Both the position numbers and the translations under genes were made by a program. From Paraburkholderia solitsugae (lineage in GTDB: Bacteria > Pseudomonadota > Gammaproteobacteria > Burkholderiales > Burkholderiaceae), in the NCBI RefSeq assembly GCF_013177695.1, contig NZ_WOEY01000013.1, forward strand, positions 1 to 64,000: a stretch of DNA of 64,000 nt, read 5' to 3'. The notes under the pieces were generated by a model. It worked only from the letters and a program-made list of their open reading frames with translations. It was not told the DNA's origin and did no database searches. This document shows, one piece after another, positions 44,993 to 54,440 of this stretch; position 1 is the first letter of the stretch; each line of letters starts with the position of its first letter.

Positions 44993-45985
44993 ATGAAGGT
45001 GTCTTTTTCCCGTTCCCTGGTGGCCGCGTTTGCGGCGGTGTCGCTCGTTGCGTCGGGCGCCGCGCTCGCTGACGTTGATCTCGCGAAGAGCAAGGTGTCC
45101 GCCATCTCGAAGCAGATGAACGTGCCGACCGAGGGCGTGTTCAAGAAGTTCTCCGCGCAGATCAGGTTCGATCCGGCGAACGCCGCGCAGGGCAGTGCAC
45201 AGGTGTCGATCGACATCGCGAGTTTCGACCTCGGTGACAAGGCGTACAACGATCAGGTCGCCGGCAAGGACTGGTTCGACGCGAACGCATACCCGCAGGC
45301 GACCTTTGTGTCGACGGCGATCGCGCCGGCCGGCGGCGACCGGTACAACGTGACCGGCAAGCTGACAATCAAGGGCAAGACCGAGACGCTGACTGTTCCG
45401 GTCATCGTCACACAGGCTGGTGCGACGCAGACGTTCGACGGGGTGCTGGCGATCAAGCGCTCGGCATTCGCCGACGGGTCGACGTACCAGTTCGATCCGA
45501 ACCACACGTACCCGACCTTCGAGGCCGATCACTTCGGTGGTCTGTCGGTGTGGCGCGGGAAGTTCGACAAGTCGAGTGGCACGGTGACGCTCGATCGCGC
45601 GGCGAAGACCGGGACGGTTGACGTCACGACCGAAATCGCATCGGTCCACACGGGCAGCACGAAGCTCGACCAGGACCTGCAGTCGGCGCAGTTCTTCGAC
45701 GCGGCGAAGCACCCGGATGCGACCTACAAGGGCACTATCAAGTTCGACGGTGACAAGCCGTCTGAGGTCGTTGGCAACCTGACGATGCACGGCGTGACCA
45801 AGCCGCTGACGCTGAAGATCGACTCGTTCAAGTGCATGCCGCATCCGTTGCTCACGCGCGAAGTGTGCGGCGTCGACGCGGCCGGCGAATTCGACCGTGC
45901 CGACTTCGGTGTTGACTACGGGAAGGCATACGGCTTCAGCATGAAGACCAAGCTGTTGACCTCGGCCGAAGCGCTCAAGCAATAA
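44993..45985 (+). CDS. Exported protein with two fused YceI domains
   Basis: A 330-aa protein with a Sec signal (ending GAALA-DV) and two YceI-type lipocalin-like domains, where the usual family member has one and is about 190 aa. Domain 1 (roughly residues 27-160) starts [12 protein letters not shown] and breaks off at [15 protein letters not shown]; domain 2 starts [17 protein letters not shown] at nt ~45,482 and ends normally. Domain 1 lacks its last strands and domain 2 lacks its own signal peptide, as if two adjacent yceI genes were joined in frame by deletion. AAGGATCCC precedes ATG 44993. YceI proteins bind isoprenoid-type lipids in the periplasm. A sequencing or assembly artefact is possible. 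Confidence 0.82.
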   Translation: MKVSFSRSLVAAFAAVSLVASGAALADVDLAKSKVSAISKQMNVPTEGVFKKFSAQIRFDPANAAQGSAQVSIDIASFDLGDKAYNDQVAGKDWFDANAYPQATFVSTAIAPAGGDRYNVTGKLTIKGKTETLTVPVIVTQAGATQTFDGVLAIKRSAFADGSTYQFDPNHTYPTFEADHFGGLSVWRGKFDKSSGTVTLDRAAKTGTVDVTTEIASVHTGSTKLDQDLQSAQFFDAAKHPDATYKGTIKFDGDKPSEVVGNLTMHGVTKPLTLKIDSFKCMPHPLLTREVCGVDAAGEFDRADFGVDYGKAYGFSMKTKLLTSAEALKQ

Positions 45986-46209
45986 GCCCGCAGTGCAGCC
46001 GCCTGTCGCTTGGGCCGTTCGCAACGCGCCGCCGGGTTCCGCCTCTATGGGGTGGCGGCTCTGTACTGTCGGCGCGTAGCACTGGCCGGGCGGGCTCGGC
46101 ATCTATCATCGACCGGTTACCGCGCAACCAGTACCCGGTTGCCTGCGCGAACGAAAATGACCGGATTCATCGGAGTGCTGACGAAACGAATGTGACGTAG
46201 GTGTCGATA

Positions 46210-47562
46210 TCAGGTCTGGCGCCAGAAAATGTGATAGGACAGAAGAATCACCGCACCACAAAGTGAGCCCATTGCCATCATTGTGCTAACTGCGGCGTTA
46301 CTCAGGCCGGACGCAAACAGAAATCCAGAAATTGTAGGCGAAGCGATACCTCCGAATCGCCCGACGCCGGTGACGAACCCGGCGCCAGATGCGCGAACTC
46401 GCGTGGGAAATGCACGCATCATGTATGCGTACAGGCTCGATTGGCCACAATACAGTGCTACCCCAACCAGCCCGCTTGCGACAAAAAATTCGTTTGACAT
46501 GCGATGAATGCTGGCAAGCACGAGTAGTGCGACGGTGCTCGCAATCAAGGAGAAGGCTATCAGCGACTGGATTCGAATTCGGGTGGCCAGAAATGCGGCG
46601 AGCAAGGCACCAACGAGTCCGCCGCCACTGCACCACGCGAATGCGTGAGCTGCGCCTGAAGCCGTGTAACCAATGTCCGTTGCAATCTTGGATAGCCAGT
46701 TCAGACAGTAGTAAAAGGTGGCACCATGCAGTGCATACGTCAGCGTGACGACAACGGTGATGACCAGCAGATCTTGCTTGAAAAGTTCGACAATCGGCGC
46801 TTTCGCAGTGGTTACCTGTTTTGCCTCGATCCGTGCAATGGATTCCTTTGCCATTCTGCCGAGCACTGAGTTGATGCGTGCGAGAGCGTTGACTGGGCGA
46901 GTGGCGACGATAAATTCAATCGATTCCGGCACAATCAGCGCCGAAATAGCGGCTGCCAGGAAGGTGCCGATTGAGCCACACAGGAACACCGACCTCCAGG
47001 ACCAATGAAATAGAAGCACAGCTGCGAAGTTGCCGCCCACCAAGCCCCCGACTGAAAAACCGACGGTGATAAGAACCGTTACACCGTTACGGACTCGATC
47101 ATTTGAGTATTCCGCTGCCAGCGCGGTAATGCCTGGCAACAGCGCACCGACTCCCAGGCCTGTAATAGATCGCCCTAGGACGAGCACCATGGGACCGTTG
47201 GCAATCGTGCAGATAGCCATCCCACAGCCGGCAAGGATGAGGCTAGCAAGCATGATTGGTCGCCTGCCGAAGCGATCACTTAGCGGGGCGATCAGGAGGG
47301 CTCCAGTGCCGCTACCAATAAGGCCGGCAGAGGCAATGACACCGAGTATGTCAGGTGGGAGCTTGAGGTCGGCTCGAATGCCTGGAAGCGCGAAAGCCAC
47401 GGCAAGGAGATCGTACCCGTCGAGAGCATATAGGCAAAACAACACGACCACCAACGCGACCTGAAATTTCCCCATGGGGCTGGTGCGAATGATGGTTACT
47501 GGATCGCTTCGCGAGTGATCCTCCGGCATTGATCCGTCTAGCGTCCTGTCGGTTTCATACAT
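46210..47562 (-). CDS. MFS transporter, aromatic acid:H+ symporter (AAHS) type
   Basis: A 450-aa transporter with 12 predicted membrane helices. The MFS loop signature LSDRFGRRPIML lies between helices 2 and 3, and the helix-1 sequence LYALDGYDLLAVAFALPGI is typical of the AAHS group (PcaK/BenK relatives), which takes up aromatic acids with protons. GGAGAAGACCT before the ATG at 47562 fixes the start. It is divergent from the CoA-dependent catabolic operon, with two palindromes between them, so it likely imports that pathway's substrate. Confidence 0.87.
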   Translation of the reverse strand: MYETDRTLDGSMPEDHSRSDPVTIIRTSPMGKFQVALVVVLFCLYALDGYDLLAVAFALPGIRADLKLPPDILGVIASAGLIGSGTGALLIAPLSDRFGRRPIMLASLILAGCGMAICTIANGPMVLVLGRSITGLGVGALLPGITALAAEYSNDRVRNGVTVLITVGFSVGGLVGGNFAAVLLFHWSWRSVFLCGSIGTFLAAAISALIVPESIEFIVATRPVNALARINSVLGRMAKESIARIEAKQVTTAKAPIVELFKQDLLVITVVVTLTYALHGATFYYCLNWLSKIATDIGYTASGAAHAFAWCSGGGLVGALLAAFLATRIRIQSLIAFSLIASTVALLVLASIHRMSNEFFVASGLVGVALYCGQSSLYAYMMRAFPTRVRASGAGFVTGVGRFGGIASPTISGFLFASGLSNAAVSTMMAMGSLCGAVILLSYHIFWRQT

Positions 47563-47775
47563 AGGTCTTCTCCATTTGCAGCTGCTTATATCAGGCGGCT
47601 CAGCGAACTTTCGACGAAGTCGCGGCATGAATGCATACGCCACCGCGCCCAGTAGTCGGCAACTGCTTGGATTTACCGACTATCCGGGGAGCTTCGCGCC
47701 TCATCTCGACGTGGTGCGACTGACCCCACCAGCGAACGAGCCCTAGTGCACACATTCCTACCGATTGGAAAACGG

Positions 47776-47815
47776 TTAAATAGGTGTATCTACTTAACAA
47801 ATAGGTCTATTTGTT
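47776..47815. promoter_or_regulatory. Two tandem operator-like palindromes in the divergent promoter region
   Basis: A perfect dyad, AACAAATAG-GT-CTATTTGTT (47796-47815), and beside it TTAAATAG-N6-CTACTTAA (47776-47797, one arm mismatch). Their centres are 19 bp apart and both share an AAATAG half-site. They lie between the MFS gene and the MaoC gene, the natural place for a regulator of both. The TetR at 52,953 is the candidate ligand; this is inferred. Confidence 0.55.
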
Positions 47816-47930
47816 TCTTTGAATTTTGACTATGCTGTGTCTTGTCGACGTCGTTTGCGTCGCGAGGCTGACCACTGCGAGTGGTCGTTTGCCGCGAATG
47901 CGCGGTTATGGTGAGAAAGGAGATAGTTAG

Positions 47931-48392
47931 ATGGCTGCAGGACGATTCGCCAAGTACTGGCATGACTTTGAGGTAGGCGAGGTGATCGAGACCGCGCCGC
48001 GTACGATTGAGAGTGGTGACGTAGGCTTGTTTGCCGGGCTCTCGGGAGACTTCAATCCCGTGCACGTCAATGCAGTGGCGGCGGAAAAGGGCATCTTTGG
48101 CGAGCGAATCGCGCACGGGCTGCTTACCTTGGCTGTCACGTCGGGTCAGATCAATCAGACTGCGCTTTTCGTTGGCACGACGATCGGTTTTCTGGGATTG
48201 GACAAGGTTCGCTTTTCCAATCCCGTGCGCTTCGGCGACACGATCTTTACCTCGGTCAAAGTCACTGAAGCTCGGGCCTCGAGCAAGGGCGACCGGGGTG
48301 TCGTCGCGATGGAGGTCAAAGTCGTCAACCAGCGCGACGAAGTGGTGCTGACTTATGACCAGGCGTTGCTGATGGCCGGTCGGCCGGCCTGA
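47931..48392 (+). CDS. MaoC-like (R)-hydratase/dehydratase
   Basis: A 153-aa hot-dog-fold enoyl-CoA hydratase. The active-site Asp and His lie in LSGDFNPVHVNAVAA (residues ~36-50), followed by ERIAHGLLT. It would hydrate an enoyl-CoA intermediate in the cytoplasm. AAGGAGATAGTTAG precedes the ATG. It is the first gene of the operon with ligase, DUF35, thiolase and CoA-transferase genes. Confidence 0.88.
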   Translation: MAAGRFAKYWHDFEVGEVIETAPRTIESGDVGLFAGLSGDFNPVHVNAVAAEKGIFGERIAHGLLTLAVTSGQINQTALFVGTTIGFLGLDKVRFSNPVRFGDTIFTSVKVTEARASSKGDRGVVAMEVKVVNQRDEVVLTYDQALLMAGRPA

Positions 48393-48410
48393 TTGAACGG
48401 AGACGTGAGA

Positions 48411-49988
48411 ATGAGCGGACTGGAGACATTTGGCACGGTCAGCGACGCGCTCGCCAGGCGCGCTCGGGACGCAGGGCAGTCGCTTGCTGTGTCATTTCCG
48501 CTCGAAGGTGAGCGACTGACCTTCGAGGATTGGGATAAGTACGCAACGCAGGTTGGAAAGGGCTTGCTCGAGAGTGGGCTTCAGCCCGGTGACCGGTTGG
48601 CGCTGTGGTCGCAGAATTCCATTGCCTGGCTGATTACCTGCCTTGCAGCGGCTCGTGCAGGGTTGATCCTCGTTCCCATCAATACGTACTTTGGTGAGGG
48701 GGAGCTTGTCTATGCACTCCGGCAATCGGGTGCAAAGGCGATTGCGCTGTCCAAATCGTTCCGCTCGAAGTCATATTTTGATGTGTTCTCGGGTGCGCGG
48801 CAGAAGGTACCGGACGTTGGCGTTACGGTCGTACTTGATGGTGAGGAAAGCGGGTGTCTAAGCCTTGCCGCGCTGCGTGATATAGGAAGGGCCAGTGACA
48901 GGACGCTTCCGGACGTGCCGCCAAGTGCCCCGGCGGTCATCATCTACACGTCGGGTACGACCGGTTACCCGAAGGGTGCGACGCTTACGCACGAGGCGGT
49001 GATGGCACAGGGCGCATTGAGTTCTCGGCGCCTTGGAATGCGAAGTGACGATCGGGTCACATGCGTCATTCCAATGTTTCACAGCGCATCTTATTGCACG
49101 GCAGTGCCGGGATGTCTGTTTACTGGTGCCACGTATATCGGACAGGACGCGTTCAATGTTACCAGCATGCTGCAGGTCATCGAGTCCGAGAAGGCGACCG
49201 TGCACTTTGCCGTACCGACTACCTTGAGCGCGCTGCTCGACCATCCGGATCGGGCTTCGTATGATCTTTCGTCACTGCGGGTCGGAACCTGCGGGGGCAT
49301 GGATGTTGACGCCGCTGTTCTGCGCCGCTGTGCAGCGGAATTTATCCCTGGGATCGTCCAGATTTACGGATTATCAGAGGTCAGTGCCATTGCCGCGTGT
49401 GGCGATCCGAATGATCCAGACAGATTCGACAATTGCGGGCAAAGCCTGAACGGATACCGTATTCGTGTCGTTGATCCCAACAACGGGCTTGAGGTCGCCC
49501 GAGGGATTTCCGGTGAAATCCAGATTAGCTCGCCATATGCGATGCGCGAGTACTTCGAGATGCCTGAAGAGACGAAGGCTACGTTCTCTGATGACGGCTG
49601 GGTCAAGACCGGCGATATCGGCTTCCTGAGAGAAGACACAAAGCTGGTTGTCAGTGGTGGTCGCCTCAAGGACATGATCATCCGTGGCGGCGAGAACATC
49701 TATCCAGCGGAGATTGAGCGTGTACTGACTGCATACCCGGGAGTCGAACAGGTCGCGGTTTTTGGAATCAAGGACGCGTATTACGGTGAAATCGTAGCAG
49801 CTGCGATTATCGGAAACGACGAACTCTCAGTGTCTGACCTGGATCGGCATTGCCGAGAACAGCTGTCAAGTTACAAGGTCCCAGTCAAATATTTCCGCAT
49901 GGAACGTTTTCCGCTTACTGCTAGCGGAAAGGTTCGAAAGGTCGAGTTGAGAGAAATGGCAACAAACGATCAACTCTTTGGTCTGTAA
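48411..49988 (+). CDS. Acyl-CoA ligase/synthetase (AMP-forming)
   Basis: A 525-aa ANL-superfamily enzyme that activates a carboxylic acid to its CoA thioester with ATP. Motifs: AMP-binding loop IIYTSGTTGYPKGATLTH (~residue 180), YGLSEV, KTGDIGFL, GGENIYPAEIE and the C-terminal catalytic Lys in ASGKVRK. GGAGACGTGAGA precedes the ATG at 48411. With the AAHS porter it likely imports and activates the substrate; which acid is unknown. Confidence 0.9.
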   Translation: MSGLETFGTVSDALARRARDAGQSLAVSFPLEGERLTFEDWDKYATQVGKGLLESGLQPGDRLALWSQNSIAWLITCLAAARAGLILVPINTYFGEGELVYALRQSGAKAIALSKSFRSKSYFDVFSGARQKVPDVGVTVVLDGEESGCLSLAALRDIGRASDRTLPDVPPSAPAVIIYTSGTTGYPKGATLTHEAVMAQGALSSRRLGMRSDDRVTCVIPMFHSASYCTAVPGCLFTGATYIGQDAFNVTSMLQVIESEKATVHFAVPTTLSALLDHPDRASYDLSSLRVGTCGGMDVDAAVLRRCAAEFIPGIVQIYGLSEVSAIAACGDPNDPDRFDNCGQSLNGYRIRVVDPNNGLEVARGISGEIQISSPYAMREYFEMPEETKATFSDDGWVKTGDIGFLREDTKLVVSGGRLKDMIIRGGENIYPAEIERVLTAYPGVEQVAVFGIKDAYYGEIVAAAIIGNDELSVSDLDRHCREQLSSYKVPVKYFRMERFPLTASGKVRKVELREMATNDQLFGL

Positions 49989-50017
49989 GCAAGGCTGCAG
50001 AATTGAATAGGAAACGG

Positions 50018-50431
50018 ATGAACATGGAAACTTCGCGTCCAATGCCGGTCCCAACGCCGGAAACTGCGCACTTTTGGGAAGGTACTCGACTCGGTGAGTT
50101 GAGGCTTCAAGTTTGCGACGATTGCGCACACACCTATTTTCCGCCACGACCATTTTGCCCTCGTTGCGCGAGTCGTTCGGTTTCGTTAAAGCGCGCGAGT
50201 GGTCGCGGGACTTTGTACAGCTATGCGATTTCGCATCTGCCAGCTCCGGGCTTCACCCCGCCATACTCGATTGCCGTCGTTGAACTCGAAGAGGGGCCGC
50301 GGCTTATGACGAATATCATTGGGTGTCCGCAGGAACCTGAAGCACTTCAGCTGGATGCACCTGTGGAAGTGGTCTTCGCGAAACAGAACGACGACATTAC
50401 GCTACCTTTGTTCAAGCTCGTGGAGGCATAA
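50018..50431 (+). CDS. Zn-ribbon OB-fold (DUF35) protein
   Basis: A 137-aa DUF35-type protein: an N-terminal zinc ribbon with two CxxC pairs (CDDC and CPRC, residues ~33-53) and an OB-fold (GRGTLYSYAISHLPAPGFTPPYSIAVV). Such proteins partner thiolases or hydratases in CoA pathways, for example ChsH2 in steroid side-chain degradation. AGGAAACGG precedes the ATG at 50018. Its stop is directly followed by the thiolase ATG, supporting a protein complex. Confidence 0.88.
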   Translation: MNMETSRPMPVPTPETAHFWEGTRLGELRLQVCDDCAHTYFPPRPFCPRCASRSVSLKRASGRGTLYSYAISHLPAPGFTPPYSIAVVELEEGPRLMTNIIGCPQEPEALQLDAPVEVVFAKQNDDITLPLFKLVEA

Positions 50432-51577
50432 ATGGCGCGACGTTCTGTAGCCGTCGTAGGATCGGCGGAAAGTACCCGAATGGGTAAAGTACCCGAGATG
50501 TCGCAGATTCAGTTGCATGCAGATGCAGCACTGAATGCGCTGGCCGATGCTGGTTTGCGTCCTTCAGATATCGACGGCATTGCAACGGCCGGAGAGCCGC
50601 CCGAGACTGTCGCACATTACCTTGGAATCAAGCCACGGTGGATTGATGGAACGGGAGTCGGCGGCTGCTCGTTTATGCTCCATCTTCGCCACGCGATGGC
50701 AGCAATCGAATCGGGTCTGTGCCGTACTGTCCTCGTAACACACGGTGAAAGCGGGCGCTCGCGAGTTGCGCCTACGGGCTTCCCGATTCCTGTCCCGGGT
50801 AGCCTGTTGCAACAGTTCGAGACACCGTTCGGCACCACTTATCCGCCGACAATGTTTTCGATTCCGGTGCTGCGTTACCTGAAGCAGCACGGTCTGGACG
50901 AATCTGCGCTGGCGTCGGTCGCGGTGGTTCAACGACAATGGGCTGCGCTCAACCCGCGCGCGAGCCAGAAGGATCCGATTACGATTGAGGACGTCTTGGC
51001 GTCCAAGATGATCGTCTACCCCTTCCGATTGCTGATGTGCTGTGTTGTGACCGATGGCGGCGGAGCCATTGTATTGACGAGTGCCGACAGAGCTCCAGAC
51101 TTACATGAACGCCCGGTTTACATTATTGGCGCCGGTGAGAGCTGCGAGACCCCGATGATCAGCCAGATGGAGGACTTCACGACGTCTGCTGCGTTCCGGC
51201 GTGCAGGCCGCGATGCGTTCGCAGAGGCGGGTATCAGCCACACGGACGTGGATCATCTGATGCTTTACGACGCTTTTGCACACCTTCCCCTTTATGGACT
51301 GGAAGACCTCGGCTTTTGCCAGCCTGGTGAAGCGGCAAGCTTCATCAGGGAGGGGAACACTGCTCCCGGCGGGCGGCTTCCCGTCAATACCAACGGCGGT
51401 GGATTGAGCTACATGCACTCCGGTATGTATGGGATGTATGCACTGCAGGAGTCGATTCGCCAGGTCAGAGGTATCGCGGCGGCACAAGTGCCCGACGTGG
51501 AAATTTCTGTTGCCCATGGGGTGGGCGGCATGTTCTACACGAGTGGGACGGTGGTATTCAGTAGAACGCGGCCTTGA
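50432..51577 (+). CDS. Thiolase-like acyltransferase (SCP-x/lipid-transfer type)
   Basis: A 381-aa non-classical thiolase of the SCP-x group that pairs with DUF35 proteins. The presumed nucleophile Cys is in TGVGGCSFMLHLRHA (~residue 76); C-terminal motifs are GGRLPVNTNGGGLSYMHSG and VAHGVGGMFYTSGT. It would cleave a beta-ketoacyl-CoA, or act in an aldol-type cleavage as Ltp2 does in steroid catabolism. It starts one base after the DUF35 stop. Which of the two reactions it performs is not clear from sequence. Confidence 0.85.
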   Translation: MARRSVAVVGSAESTRMGKVPEMSQIQLHADAALNALADAGLRPSDIDGIATAGEPPETVAHYLGIKPRWIDGTGVGGCSFMLHLRHAMAAIESGLCRTVLVTHGESGRSRVAPTGFPIPVPGSLLQQFETPFGTTYPPTMFSIPVLRYLKQHGLDESALASVAVVQRQWAALNPRASQKDPITIEDVLASKMIVYPFRLLMCCVVTDGGGAIVLTSADRAPDLHERPVYIIGAGESCETPMISQMEDFTTSAAFRRAGRDAFAEAGISHTDVDHLMLYDAFAHLPLYGLEDLGFCQPGEAASFIREGNTAPGGRLPVNTNGGGLSYMHSGMYGMYALQESIRQVRGIAAAQVPDVEISVAHGVGGMFYTSGTVVFSRTRP

Positions 51578-51596
51578 GTTGTGGTTGGAGTTGAAG

Positions 51597-52706
51597 ATGA
51601 ATTCATTTGCAGATCAGAATCCACCTTTGGTGGGGCCGCTCAAAGGTATTCGCCTGGTAGAGTTTGCCGGTATGGGCGCAGCACCATTTGCGTCGATGCT
51701 GCTTGCCGATCTAGGTGCGGAGATCGTTCGCATCGAACGTCCAGACTCTACAGATGAGCCGGCAAGTCCAATTGCGGTGCGCGGTCGGCGCCGAATTCGG
51801 GCCAACCTCAAATCTCCGTTCGACGTTGCCCGAGTCATGGAGTTGACTGATCAAGCGGACGGGTTGATCGAGGCGTACCGGCCAGGCGTAATGGAGCGCG
51901 TCGGACTGGGTCCAGCGGAATTGCTCGCGCGTAACCCGAAGCTCGTGTATGGAAGACTCACTGGTTGGGGGCAAAGGGGCCCGCTGGCGTACTCTGCAGC
52001 GCATGATATCAATTACATCGCGATCACCGGCGCGCTGGCTGCAATCGGGTCGAAAGAGCGGCCGATACCGCCACTTAACGTTTGGGGCGACTTTGCGGGC
52101 GGGGCGCTCTATCTGGTCATGGGCATGCTGGCCGCAATGACTGCTGCTCAACGTACCGGCCTTGGCGACGTGATTGATGCAGCGATGTGCGATGGATCAG
52201 TGTCGTTGATGACAGCGATCATGGAAAAGACCGCAGAGGGCAAGTGGTGTGAAGAGCGGGAAGCGAACGTGTTTGACGGCGGGGCGCCGTACTACCGGAC
52301 CTACGAGTGTGCGGACGGTCGCCACGTGTCTATCGGTTCCCTTGAACCTGCATTCTTTCAGCAACTCTGTGAGCTGACCGGTCTGAAGTCGTCGGTAGCT
52401 GCGAGTGAGCGGGAGCGCCGGGAGAACTGGGCGGCACTACATGCAGACATGGAAGAGCTCTTTCGACGGAAGACGAGAGATGAGTGGACCGCGATACTCG
52501 AAGGCACCGACGTTTGCTACGCACCTGTCCTTACGCTTTCGGAAGCACAACGGCATCGGCATCTGGTAGAGCGGCGGGTTTTCGTCGAGGAGGGAGGGAT
52601 TGTCCAGCCAGCTCCGACACCACAGTTTTCGACTGGCGAGTTGCCGGTTCGGCCTGTCGATCCGGCACCGCTTGACATTGCATCATTTGAAGGATTTGTC
52701 TCCTGA
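51597..52706 (+). CDS. Class III (CaiB/BaiF) CoA-transferase, racemase-like
   Basis: A 369-aa family III CoA-transferase resembling alpha-methylacyl-CoA racemase. Motifs: GIRLVEFAGMGAAPFASMLLADLGAEIVRIE split over residues ~17-47, the catalytic-region Asp in YSAAHDINYIAITGAL, and NVWGDFAGGALYLVMGMLAA. It moves CoA between acids or inverts a 2-methylacyl-CoA centre; the racemase reading would suit a branched or terpenoid side chain. TTGGAGTTGAAG precedes the ATG at 51597. Confidence 0.87.
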   Translation: MNSFADQNPPLVGPLKGIRLVEFAGMGAAPFASMLLADLGAEIVRIERPDSTDEPASPIAVRGRRRIRANLKSPFDVARVMELTDQADGLIEAYRPGVMERVGLGPAELLARNPKLVYGRLTGWGQRGPLAYSAAHDINYIAITGALAAIGSKERPIPPLNVWGDFAGGALYLVMGMLAAMTAAQRTGLGDVIDAAMCDGSVSLMTAIMEKTAEGKWCEEREANVFDGGAPYYRTYECADGRHVSIGSLEPAFFQQLCELTGLKSSVAASERERRENWAALHADMEELFRRKTRDEWTAILEGTDVCYAPVLTLSEAQRHRHLVERRVFVEEGGIVQPAPTPQFSTGELPVRPVDPAPLDIASFEGFVS

Positions 52707-52952
52707 CCACGGGTTGTAACGCGATATAACACGAATCCAGCGCGCTGAGATGGAGTGGACCAGACCGCAGCCGGATCACGGAAGCGCGGTGTTGCCTGAT
52801 GAGAGGATTGCCCAGAGTTGCAGGGCGACACGAAGTCGCGCGCCTGCGTCCGGTTCCTGTTGTGCCGAGTTCAGCCTCAGGTAAAGTATTACGTTCGTGT
52901 TGCAAACAGACGAGTTGCAGCCCGTTCCAGACACTTTACAGAGGGGGGCGGC

Positions 52953-53645
52953 GTGAATCGCAAGCCTGGAAGGAATGTTGGTAAGACAAAAGAAAAGGCT
53001 GTTGAGCCGGTTGAGGAGATGGCCCCACGTGATCGGTTGATCGATGCGGCCGTCGCGCTGTTTGCGCAGCATGGATACGACGCCGTTAGTACGGGAAACG
53101 TTGCGACGAAGGCTGGCCTGACGCAGTCGATGGTTCACTATCACTTTGGCAGCAAGCTACAGCTCTGGGAGGCGGTGATCGACCATATCATGAGGAAGCG
53201 GGGTGCGGTTTTCTCGGTGGGGCAATTCTTGAATCTAGCGGACGTTGATCCCCTAACCCGACTGAAGATCATGATTCGGACGTTTGTTTCGAGTAACGCG
53301 GCCGATCCAGACCTCAATCGAATCATGATCCATGAGGGCATGCAAAGCACACCTCGACTGAAATGGCTCGCAAAGACCTATATGTCGCAAGGCTATCAAG
53401 CCTTCAATGAGGCAATCGAGGAGGCGATGCAAGCAGGTTTGGTCCGCCGACTTCCGGTGCATGAGGTAACCAACATCATTGTCGGCGCCTGTGCACTTAC
53501 ATTCAGTATTGGCGCTCTTTTGCAAGCGGTCTATGGCTCGGCAGTAGACGACCCTGCCTCAGTTGCGTCAATGACCGATACGTTGGTCACTGTACTTTTT
53601 CGTGGTTTGGAGCTATCTGGCGCCCCAAGCCCGGGGCAGGCCTAG
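52953..53645 (+). CDS. TetR-family transcriptional regulator
   Basis: A 230-aa TetR protein starting with GTG at 52953 (AGAGGGGGGCGGC upstream). The HTH lies at ~residues 30-75 (LIDAAVALFAQHGYDAVST, TKAGLTQSMVHYHFGSK) and is followed by a helical ligand domain. It lies on the same strand, 246 bp after the CoA-transferase, and has its own upstream region. It is the only regulator in the cluster, so it probably controls the MFS and MaoC promoters. Confidence 0.88.
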   Translation: MNRKPGRNVGKTKEKAVEPVEEMAPRDRLIDAAVALFAQHGYDAVSTGNVATKAGLTQSMVHYHFGSKLQLWEAVIDHIMRKRGAVFSVGQFLNLADVDPLTRLKIMIRTFVSSNAADPDLNRIMIHEGMQSTPRLKWLAKTYMSQGYQAFNEAIEEAMQAGLVRRLPVHEVTNIIVGACALTFSIGALLQAVYGSAVDDPASVASMTDTLVTVLFRGLELSGAPSPGQA

Positions 53646-53668
53646 AAGGGATGTGTTCGACTCCCTTC
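53645..53668 (+). terminator. Hairpin after the TetR gene
   Basis: GAAGGGA (53645-53651) pairs perfectly with TCCCTTC (53662-53668) around a 10-base loop, right at the end of the TetR gene. It is not followed by a T-run, so it is a plausible but weak terminator. Confidence 0.35.
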
Positions 53669-53729
53669 GTTCTGCCCTTTCAAGTCGTATCCATGCCGTA
53701 CGATATCAGCTAGTCGCGAGGAATTGGTA

Positions 53730-54434
53730 ATGAAAGAGGCGGCAAACGTAGGCGTCACATCCACATACAGTGTTACAGAGGCAGTCGCGCAACGCCGATC
53801 GATTCGTGCGTTCCTGGCGCAGTCCGTAGATAAGGATCTACTGCGAGATATTCTGATTCAGGCCGCGCGGGCGCCATCGGGTGGCAATCTCCAGCCATGG
53901 AAGATTCATCTGGTGGTCGGTCAGCGACTCGTCGATCTGAAGCAGGTGATGACAGCGCGGACACTGGATTCGTTTCAAGAGGATACCGTTGATTACGACG
54001 TTTATCCGAAGTCGCTAGGCGAGCCGTATCGCACCCGGCGATTCAGGGCAGGGGAGGACATGTATCGTCTGCTAGGCATTGGGGCCGAGCAGAAGGCGGC
54101 ACGGGGGCAGCGCTTTCGCGACAACTTTCAATTGTTTGGAGCGCCGGCCGCGCTATTTTGTTTTATCGACCGTAACATGGGACGCCCACAATGGGTCGAC
54201 CTGGGAATGTATCTCCAGACTGTGATGCTGCTGCTGAAAGCCAATGGGCTGGATAGCTGCCCTCAAGAAAGCTGGAGTCTCTTTCCAAAGACGGTTAGCG
54301 GCTTCCTCGGTGTTCCTGAAGAGGAGATGTTGTTTTGCGGAATGGCGATAGGATATGCCGATCCTGACGCGCCCGTAAACGCGCTGGTGACAGAACGCGC
54401 GGCACCGGATGAATTTATCCGGGTTCATGCTTAG
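53730..54434 (+). CDS. Nitroreductase-family FMN protein
   Basis: A 234-aa nitroreductase-fold protein. The N-terminal RRSIRAFLAQSV and the PSGGNLQPWKIHLVVG loop bind FMN; LGMYLQTVMLLLKANGLDSC and FCGMAIGYADPDAPVN complete the family pattern. GAGGA before ATG 53730 fixes the start. It reduces nitro groups, quinones or enones with NAD(P)H; in this cluster it may reduce an unsaturated intermediate. Its stop is directly followed by transposase debris, so it marks the edge of the catabolic cluster. Confidence 0.88.
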   Translation: MKEAANVGVTSTYSVTEAVAQRRSIRAFLAQSVDKDLLRDILIQAARAPSGGNLQPWKIHLVVGQRLVDLKQVMTARTLDSFQEDTVDYDVYPKSLGEPYRTRRFRAGEDMYRLLGIGAEQKAARGQRFRDNFQLFGAPAALFCFIDRNMGRPQWVDLGMYLQTVMLLLKANGLDSCPQESWSLFPKTVSGFLGVPEEEMLFCGMAIGYADPDAPVNALVTERAAPDEFIRVHA

Positions 54435-54440
54435 GCCTGG

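Noticed and set aside
46010..46195. 61-codon frame after the YceI gene
   Set aside because: No ribosome site, no similarity, and Arg/Gly-rich composition; treated as intergenic.
53656..53665. Ten bases, GTTCGACTCC, shared with the 3' part of selC, as a possible second attachment site
   Set aside because: Only 10 bases match, the tRNA acceptor end is not repeated, and the sequence is part of a terminator-like hairpin after the TetR gene.
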